In this document: positions 56,573-64,000 of the stretch, piece after piece
Position numbering within the stretch: position 1 is the first letter of the stretch
Layout of the letters: every line of letters starts with the position of its first letter
Source of the DNA: Ephydatia muelleri
Lineage: Eukaryota > Porifera > Demospongiae > Spongillida > Spongillidae
Direction: 5' to 3'
Length of the DNA: 64,000 bases
NCBI GenBank assembly: GCA_013339895.1
Contig: JABACO010000020.1
Span: 7,639,606-7,703,605, forward strand
Translations under genes and position numbers: made by a program
Notes under the pieces: model-generated
Told to the model about the DNA's origin: nothing
Databases searched by the model: none
The model's input: only the letters and a program-made list of their open reading frames with translations

Positions 56573-57756
56573 AGTTTCTTTATTTTTATTCTGGCATTCC
56601 TGAAACACTCGAACGGCAACTAATTTTTCGACAATAGGGTGTGAGATTCACCTTTTTGTAAAGACAGATCCATTGTAAACATGCCTAGCTTGTGCGCAGA
56701 CTTATTTTCTGAAGCGAGAAAAAATTCCTATTACCTTGGACTAGCTAATCATGAATAAACCGATATCACGTGCTTCGATCGAAATTTCGATGTCAAGTGC
56801 AGAGATACTGCAGGACACAGGTTGTTGAAAAAAATCTTCTCGAGGCAATCTAGACTTTCTCTGTGGAACTTAGAACATGCTTCGACTTTGACACCAGCAA
56901 CGACACTGTCTGACTTCCCGCTAATTTCTGCAAATCATGTAGACTTACCATGTCCAAGGCAGCAGCCAAGAAGATTCCATACAAGTGTATGGTAAAGCCA
57001 TACGACTGGTCTCTGCACTGTGCCAGTACATGCAAGGTAAACATATTGACATGACCTCATAAGTTTAATCACACCTCAGGAACCCATACACCAATGAAAG
57101 GGTGTACAGAAACCAGAGCGACAACCAGGCATCGTCACGTCAACACCACTGCACCTCCAAAGGTTGTGCGTCATAGAAAGGAACCACTCACAACAAATTC
57201 CATCCACAGCACTTGTGTGTTTGCATGTTTTGAAGCACAGGACACCATAGAGCCAACTTCCATATAGCCCTTGGACAGATACAAGGAGGAAGTGGTGAAT
57301 TTAGCAGCATCACAATGGAAATGAGTGACCCAAACCAAGTATACTGACATATAATATTGTTTTGCCCGTCACTATAAAATTTGACAGCGGTTACAACATT
57401 AGAGTGCTACTTTCAGGAGACTACACGTTTTGAAGTGCATTATATGGAATGTCAGGTGCAAGTGGTATGTTAAAAGGATTTTTAAGTTGACAAATGCAAT
57501 ACATGTTACACACCTTAACATAGGGTGCTTGATGACATTTGATGACCTTGAAGGAAGTTGTAGTTTGAGAGGCCTTATTCCTGCTCAGATGATGACTACA
57601 AAAGATTTATTGCATCTGGAGGGGATAATTAGAAAGCGAAGTTCTTTAATAACTGCAAGGGAGAACCCTTGTTCCCTATTCCACTAAACCAGGTAAATAA
57701 TCAGAACAATATTATGTTTGATCAATGTATCTATGCATGTGCCAACAAAGGTCTGC
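56573..57756. other. Interval between B2 and the 34-bp repeat; no gene recognised
   Basis: I find no credible exon. Short frames at 56850-57044 (-) and 57430-57687 (+) have no recognisable family. The 5' part of the retroelement described at 58730 may begin here but cannot be recognised. Confidence 0.4.
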
Positions 57757-58238
57757 CTTCCAGCATGCACTACTCATATCAATGGTCTGCCTTCCAGCAT
57801 GCACTACTCATATCAATGGTCTGCCTTCCAGCATGCACTACTCATATCAATGGTCTGCCTTCCAGCATGCACTACTCATATCAATGGTCTGCCTTCCAGC
57901 ATGCACTACTCATATCAATGGTCTGCCTTCCAGCATGCACTACTCATATCAATGGTCTGCCTTCCAGCATGCACTACTCATATCAATGGTCTGCCTTCCA
58001 GCATGCACTACTCATATCAATGGTCTGCCTTCCAGCATGCACTACTCATATCAATGGTCTGCCTTCCAGCATGCACTACTCATATCAATGGTCTGCCTTC
58101 CAGCATGCACTACTCATATCAATGGTCTGCCTTCCAGCATGCACTACTCATATCAATGGTCTGCCTTCCAGCATGCACTACTCATATCAATGGTCTGCCT
58201 TCCAGCATGCACTACTCATATCAATGGGCATCTTCTAC
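57757..58238. repeat. 34-bp tandem repeat, about 14 near-identical copies
   Basis: The unit is 'ggtctgccttccagcatgca' plus ctactcatatcaat. All copies are essentially identical and open in three plus-strand frames, so the array is young or homogenised. It sits in an open stretch that continues to 58457 (ATAVRELTAHKEQLEVLRQE). Confidence 0.95.
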
Positions 58239-59414
58239 AAACTCTACTCGCTACTTGAAGAGGAATGCCACCTGTTGGATTTAAAGCTTGCATTGCAGTT
58301 GTCAACAGATGCAGAGCTAACCACATCATCCTATGAAGAATATGCAACTGCAGTGAGGGAACTAACTGCACACAAAGAGCAGCTGGAAGTGTTACGACAA
58401 GAACACTGCAGTCTGAAGGATTTGTTTAACTATTTAGCAATAATTGTGGGGGAGTAGTCCTCTTCTCTCTACTTTAATAGAAGAAGATGCAAAATACAGC
58501 AGCCAAATAGCCAAGTTGGTAAGTTACTTGATGGCTGACAATACATCATGCCAAATGCATGGGATCTACATGTAGGAACAGTTAATACCTGATGTAAATA
58601 AAAAGCTTTGCAGTGTCTGAAGGACCATTTGTGAAGGGTGTAGAAACTGCTCTCCAGATTCTCAATGTGCAACATCAGCAATAACATGGAGGAGCATATG
58701 TTGGTAAACAAGATGTTGAGCAAGGTTGCCTGATGTGGGGAATTCAAGTGGTTATCCCACAAGTATACCAACAGAAGGTGCTTGAGGAGCTTCATGGGAG
58801 TCATTTGGGTGTGGTTAAGATGAAGGCATTGGCCCGTTCCCATGTGTGGCAAGCCAAAGAGATTGAGTGTGTCACACAACGCTGTGGAGGGGGCCAGATG
58901 ATGAAGGGAGACCCCAAACTAACTCCTCTACATCCATGGGAATTTCCTGAGGGTCCATGGAGGAGGATCCACGTGGATTTTGCGGGACCATTTCAGAGGA
59001 AAAGTTTTCTTATTGTTGTGGACACCTATTCAAAGTGGCCTGAAGTGGTGGCAATGAACGAGACTACCACAGACAGACAGTGGATGAATTGTGTGCTATC
59101 TTCGCTCGATGGGGAATCCCACTACAAATGGTGAGGGACAATGGGCCTCAGTTCACTTCAGCTGGATTTGAAAGATTCCTGGCCTTAAACAACATTAAGC
59201 ATGTTAGATCTAGCCCGTACCATCCCGCCACAAATGGTCTAGCTCAACGCTTTGTCAAAACACTAAAACACGCATTGATAGTATCCAAAGGTGACGGACA
59301 CACACACTGCAGCACCGACTGGCAAGTTTCCTACTGAACTACCGAAACGCTAGGCACTCCACCGCAGAAGCAACACCTGCTACTCTGATGATTGGGAGGG
59401 ACCTACGATGCAGA

Positions 59415-59825
59415 CTCAGTCTCTTGAAGCCAGGCTTGAGAGACTCAGTCTCTTGAAGCCAGGCTTGAGGGACTCAGTCTCTTGAAGACAGGCTTGAGGG
59501 ACTCAGTCTCTTGAAGCCAGGCTTGAGGGACTCAGTCTCTTGAAGCCAGGCTTGAGGGACTCAGTCTCTTGAAGCCAGGCTTGAGGGACTCAGTCTCTTG
59601 AAGACAGGCTTGAGGGACTCAGTCTCTTGAAGCCAGGCTTGAGGGACTCAGTCTCTTGAAGACAGGCTTGAGGGACTCAGTCTCTTGAAGCCAGGCTTGA
59701 AGGACTCAGTCTCTTGAAGCCAGGCTTGAGGGACTCAGTCTCTTGAAGCCAGGCTTGAGGGACTCAGTCTCTTGAAGACAGGCTTGAGGGACTCAGTCTC
59801 TTGAAGCCAGGCTTGAGGGATTCAG
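59415..59825. repeat. 29-bp tandem repeat inside the Gypsy fossil
   Basis: About 14 copies of 'ggactcagtctcttgaagcc' plus aggcttgag, alternating gaagcc and gaagac. Confidence 0.95.
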
Positions 59826-59989
59826 TGTTTAAGAATGTCACTCGACAGATACTGTCAAGGTCAGCAGCTGCAGAGCGCAATTTTGATATTGGAAACAGAG
59901 TCATGGTGAGAGATTACAGGCCTGGTCATTCTTGGTGGCAACCTGCAAGAGTGCTATCCAAACTAGGCAGCAAATCATACCGAGTGGAG

Positions 59990-60255
59990 GGGTATGGGGG
60001 AGGGGTATGTGGGAGGGGTATGGGGGAGGGGTATGGAGACAGATGTGGGAGGGGTATGTGGGAGGGGTATGTGGGAGGGAGGAGTATGGAGGAGGGGTAT
60101 GGGGGAGGGTATGTGGGAGGGAGGAGTATGGAGGAGGGGTATGGGGGAGGGGTATGTGGGAGGGAGGAGTATGGAGGAGGGTATGGGGGAGGGGTATGGG
60201 GAGGTGTATGGAAGATGGGGGAGGGGTATGGAGACAGATGGGAAGGGGTATGGAA
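59990..60255. repeat. GGGGTATGGGGGAG repeat inside the Gypsy fossil
   Basis: About 18 units of 12-16 bases (ggaggggtatg...), G-rich on the plus strand, within the pol 3' region. Confidence 0.9.
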
Positions 60256-60689
60256 GAGACATGCAGATCAGATGATGGCACACATATCGAAAGGGAACAG
60301 TGGAAAGTGAGAAGGGAACAACGGAAGTACCAGAGTGGGAACAAGGTGATCCCACAGCAGAAATACCCGAGGTACCGAGGCCAGTTGTTGGAGATGCAGC
60401 CCCTGGACCGTTATCTAATTCTGTTGACAAAGGATCATCAGCTGTAGCGGCTGCAGTTCCTGGATCAGCTGCAGTTCCTGGATTATCTGACCCTCAGGCT
60501 AGTGACACTGGATCGGCTGGGAAACCAACCTCAACAACATTGCCATTATCCCAAGATACAACGGCGACACACCCACCCACTCATGGACCAGACAGACAAC
60601 TGTGTGATGGGCAGACACGCAGTACAATTATCACTAGGTATGGACGGACGATCAAGAAACCAGCACGCTACTCAGATCCCGATGTCTGA

Positions 60690-61358
60690 GGATTGTGATC
60701 CTATTTACACATAATACCGTATTGTAGTAGTGTGATTTGTAATTAGGCTACGTCATGTGCATAGTGCCTTGAGAGAATCTGATAACATCGGCTTTCGGGA
60801 ACTTCACACGTATCATGGCGTATATTAGCATACAAAAATGGGTGCATAACCTAGATATTTACCTGTGCTGCGCTTATCTTGAACGGATTACAAAAGATAA
60901 GCCACATTCCAATGCCATGCTATAATGAGGGTCCATTTTCTCGTCCCGTAGTTAAAAGTGGGGACGAGACCTAATGTCCATTATTCTAATGCCCGTGGGC
61001 CCCAGCCAACACAATGTACTCTACACATGGAGTAGTACGCATAGCAGTTTAAAGGCGGTGGATACGAGTCGTGCTAGCCTTTCGAGAGGATCTGACCATT
61101 CTTAACACTACAGTGGTTGCATGGAAGTGGGAGGATCCTCCTTAAAAGCCTGTCTGTTCTTCTCTTGGGGTGAATCTAGTTCATGATGGCAACGTTATTT
61201 CGTCGGAGGCCAAGGCAGAGTGAGGGAGTGTTTATACTCGGGACACCAAATGGGAATGTACCAACACAACATTCATACAAAGAAACAAAAACAAACACAC
61301 ACATAAACACACAACACAAAATGGCAGCTGTCATCTTGAAAGCTTCGTCGGAGCTACT
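60690..61358. other. 3' flank of the Gypsy fossil; possible LTR, no gene
   Basis: No coding sequence is recognised. A hairpin 'tctcgtcccgtagttaaaag' with 'tggggacgaga' lies at 60940-60970. Without the 5' counterpart in the window, an LTR cannot be confirmed. Confidence 0.4.
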
Positions 61359-62484
61359 TCACCTACTGGCACACCAATGTATGAAGTCACAACACAGCTG
61401 GTGACACCACCTACCAATGTGTGTGCACACCAGGCAGGCCATCTCTGACGAGGCAGCTTCACATACATGCACTGCTGTGCATGCCAGCAGCACAAAGCAT
61501 GTGCTGTGGACACGCCCCCTGCCACACCCCCGCACCGAAGAGCAAGCATACTTGGCCACAACCTAAAAGAAGACAAAAAACAAGTAATCAACAGAGGATG
61601 ATCAAGGATCACAACAAGTAACCAACAGAGGACGATCAAGGATCACATGATCAATAAAGATGATCATCAAACTCATGTGAAGATTATCAAGGATCCCCCC
61701 CCCCCCCCCCCCCCCCCCTTCCCCTGTGACCAATGGAGGATAAGCTGACCTGCTGAATCTCCTTCTCTATGATGGTCACATCAGAAGAACACACACATAT
61801 GGACACCTCCATATGGTCCTTCTCTTTAGTGGCTGGTGTCATTGCCATTGATATGAAAGAGTCAATCATATCCTCTGTTAGCTGTGATGTGTGTATGTGT
61901 GCATATGTGTGTATGTGTATGTGTGCATGTATATGTGTGCATGTGTATATGTGTGCATGTGTATGCACATGTGTATATGTGTATGTGTGCATGTGTATGT
62001 GTGCATGTGTATGTGTGCATGTGTATATGTGCATGTGTATATGTGTATGTATGGACATTTATGGTAGCTTTTTATATCTATCCTTTAAGAATCTTTCACA
62101 GTTGCACACCTCCATTCCATCCCCTCATCTTCATCACCACCTCACATCAAAACCCTCCTCATCATTTGCCCCCTCCTAACCTGAAGGTCAGAGGTCGTCG
62201 TCTCCAGGGTAACCTCAGTTTTGGCCAAATGAAATACCACATAGCTAGTACTAAATGGAGGCAACCATCAACATAGTCAAGTTTTACATACACAAGACAA
62301 CCATGTACACATACACACACACACACACACCTGTCATCTTTCACGAGTAGATATGGAGAAGGATGAAACAATGGCAGTAAGGTCAGGGCACTAGGTTCCC
62401 TCAGCGTTTTAATCCTTGATACCAGAGGATAGAACGCACACCCATCTGGCAAGAACCTCTGTGTGTGTGTGCGTGTGTGCGTGC

Positions 62485-62523
<39 letters not shown>

Positions 62524-63248
62524 CGTGTGTGTGTGTGTGTGTGTGTGTGTAGGAAGGAGATGGTACCTAACAGGAAAAAACCTTTCCCACCTTCCCTTCC
62601 TCCCTCTTTCTTTCCTCATCCCCCTCCCTTCTTTTCCCTAACCTTGACCAGTGTCACATCAGTTGAGTTCACAGACTTCTGTCCCACAACAGTCTTGAGC
62701 TGTGCACAAGATCAGGTCAGTACAAGCCTCTGGCAGACCCCTACCAATCCCCCTCTTCCCCAGGCCCTCCACCTCCCCTCTTCCCCAGGCTTACCCGTAT
62801 CTGGGACATGTCGTACACTGACTCTCCACAGACCTCGTCCAAAATGTCACCCACTTCTGTTCCTGCCTGAGGGGACAGGTGTCATGTGACCAACAATAAG
62901 TATCATGTGACATGATGCGATACATGTAGGTATGTGTACACATGGAACCAGACTATAAAAACCCATATCACACACACACACACATACATACACACACAAA
63001 CATGCACACACACAAACACACACACACATACAGACACGCACACATACACACACAAACATGCACACACACAAACACACTCACATACACACACAAACATGCA
63101 CACACACACAAACATGCACACACAAACACACTCACATACACACACACAAACATGCACACACACAAACACACACACACACATACAGACACACAAACATGCA
63201 CACACACACAAACACACTCACATACACACAGACACTCACACACACACA

Positions 63249-63297
<49 letters not shown>

Positions 63298-63826
63298 TCA
63301 ATGTACACATACCTGCTCTGCTAGACAACCTTTCTCCACAGCCACAATGACAGCTCTATGATCAACCTGTCTGTAAGTTAGAGACATGATGGTTACATTT
63401 AGTTAACTATCAAATCTTACGAATACTATATAACCTTGCTAAGACCACACCCCATCCCTCCCAACCACACTGTCACTTACCCCACTTTAATGTCAAGTAC
63501 GCGTATTGGTGCCAACTTACAATACTGGAACACCTTATGTCATGACAGATCACATGACATCACATGACACACCATCACATGCACTCACTGGAATGGTCCA
63601 TGTCTCATTCAGAAAACTACACTTTTCCACTTCAAGCTGAAAATCCAACTCAGTTAGTTCAAACAATAAAGCCATGAGAGTCTCTGAGTGGAGGGAGTGA
63701 GGGAGTGAGGGTGGAAGGGAGGGGTGAGGGAGGGAAGCAAAGGGAGGAGGATCAGGGCAGTGAAGCCTGCCATCTCCTACCTCTCAGTTCTGGATTTGCT
63801 ATGATGGCATCATCACTGTACCAGTA
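61359..63826 (-). CDS. RUN / PDZ / PTB-type adaptor, 3' part (5' end outside window)
   Basis: Exons in phase: 63781-63826, 63589-63683, 63481-63524, 63313-63370, 62795-62866, 62643-62699, 62331-62458, 62181-62244, 61750-61881, 61359-61562. The first two encode YWYSDDAIIANPEL...ELTELDFQLEVE, resembling the end of a RUN domain. Exons 3-6 give a PDZ-like fold (VLDIKVGQVDHRAVIVAVEK, AGTEVGDILDEVCGESV, TDVTLVK). The last exons (MEVSICVCSSDVTIIEKE ... THIGRWCHQLCCDFIHW) have the strand and final-helix pattern of a phosphotyrosine-binding domain. Domain assignments are by eye, and I could not name a vertebrate orthologue. The start lies beyond 64000. Confidence 0.7.
61694..61720 (+). repeat. Poly-C tract in the RUN/PDZ/PTB gene
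   Basis: A run of about 22 C lies in the last intron of the gene. Confidence 0.8.
61884..62060. repeat. TG-rich repeat in intron
   Basis: Units of 'tgtgtgcatgtgtatatg'. On the coding strand the CA-rich tract runs up to the acceptor at 61882. Confidence 0.88.
62455..62550. repeat. TG microsatellite in intron
   Basis: TG run with GCGTGCG interruptions, ending at the acceptor of the exon that starts at 62458. A CA run lies at 62312-62330 at the donor of the same exon. Confidence 0.9.
62965..63300. repeat. CA-rich minisatellite in intron
   Basis: About 330 bases of CA with ACATGCACAC, ACTCACATAC and ACAGACAC variants, ending in a pure CA run. Confidence 0.92.
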
Positions 63827-63889
63827 CTGCAGTAGATGAAGTAAAATACAAAATACACTTTTCGAATCAGACAGAAAATATGCTCCCAG

Positions 63890-64000
63890 CAAGACATAGC
63901 CCCCACATGTGTTATGCTCCCAGCAAGGCATAGCCCCCACATGTGTTATACTCCCAGCAAGGCATAGCCCCCACATGTGTTATGCTCCCAGCAAGGCATA
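63890..64000. repeat. 34-bp tandem repeat at the window edge
   Basis: Three and a half copies of 'gctcccagcaaggcatagcc' plus cccacatgtgttat. It continues past the window end, inside the RUN/PDZ/PTB gene. Confidence 0.9.

Larger units (their letters stand above)
58730..60689 (+). mobile_element. Ty3/Gypsy LTR retroelement fossil: integrase and pol 3' end
   Basis: Parts in order: the zinc-binding N-terminus of integrase, the catalytic core (HVDFAGPF, VVDTYSKWPEV, DNGPQFTS, SPYHPATNGLAQRF), the C-terminal integrase region (GNRVMVRDYRPGHSWW) and a Pro/Ser-rich end with TRYGRTIKKPARYSD. This order and the HVDFAGPF motif place it in Ty3/Gypsy. The copy is broken, with at least three interruptions and two tandem-repeat expansions inside it. 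No gag, protease, reverse transcriptase or 5' LTR was recognised. A 3' LTR may lie in 60.7-61.2 kb but cannot be shown. Age looks moderate to old. Confidence 0.8.

Noticed and set aside
57669-58457. 262-codon frame with a 34-residue repeat
   Set aside because: The 34-bp unit keeps three frames open by chance. Only the last ~70 codons look protein-like and have no recognised family.
60690-61180. A 3' LTR for the Gypsy fossil
   Set aside because: No matching 5' copy is visible in the window and the ends are not clear, so the LTR was noted only as a possibility.

Overview
This window is nuclear DNA of an animal, most likely a sponge. Every recognisable gene is split by short introns with GT-AG sites. 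The gene set is metazoan: a receptor tyrosine kinase, a SOCS protein, TOM1, TMEM11, LENG8 and parkin-like genes. Genes are tightly packed with divergent starts 75 to 203 bases apart. One gene (41.9-44.8 kb) carries a death-fold plus a lineage-type domain I associate with sponge predicted proteins; the sponge call is inference. Simple and minisatellite repeats are extremely dense, mostly inside introns, so most long open frames in the window are repeat artefacts.

Layout. 0-4.7 kb is repeat-rich and gene-free, with a LINE-like fragment split by a foldback element. 4.7-9.3 kb (-) is a receptor tyrosine kinase. 9.3-13.5 kb holds a degraded uncharacterised coding stretch and a 37-bp satellite. 13.5-32.3 kb is a dense block of single-copy housekeeping genes: LENG8 (-), COX6B (+), a DUF268 protein (-), TOM1 (-), TMEM11 (+), DHRS7B (-), a SOCS protein (+) and ATPAF2 (-). 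33.2-56.6 kb is a segmental duplication: two copies of an ~8 kb unit, each with two parkin-like genes (called B and A here, both on -). A CARD-like gene lies between the copies, and the second copy carries an insertion of two LINE-like elements, one of them hit by a 1.1-kb foldback element. 56.6-61.3 kb holds a Ty3/Gypsy fossil and minisatellites. 61.4-64 kb (-) is the 3' part of a RUN/PDZ/PTB-type gene that runs off the window.

Main biological points. The four parkin-like genes keep the ubiquitin-like domain, RING0, RING1 and IBR, but end right after the IBR with a short tail (Phe-Lys-Ile ... Trp-Pro). None has RING2, where parkin's catalytic cysteine lies. Three copies are open throughout (390, 403 and 399 residues) and one (A2) is a pseudogene. 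Their introns are filled with minisatellites whose copy number differs between the two duplicates.

The TOM1, TMEM11, DHRS7B and ATPAF2 genes sit within 9 kb of each other here; their human counterparts (TOM1L2, TMEM11, DHRS7B, ATPAF2) all map to 17p11.2. Several products are mitochondrial (COX6B, TMEM11, ATPAF2), and parkin is the classical mitophagy ligase, although here it lies next to the block rather than inside it. Exon coordinates were assigned by hand from splice sites, reading phase and family alignment; the phases add up for almost every gene.
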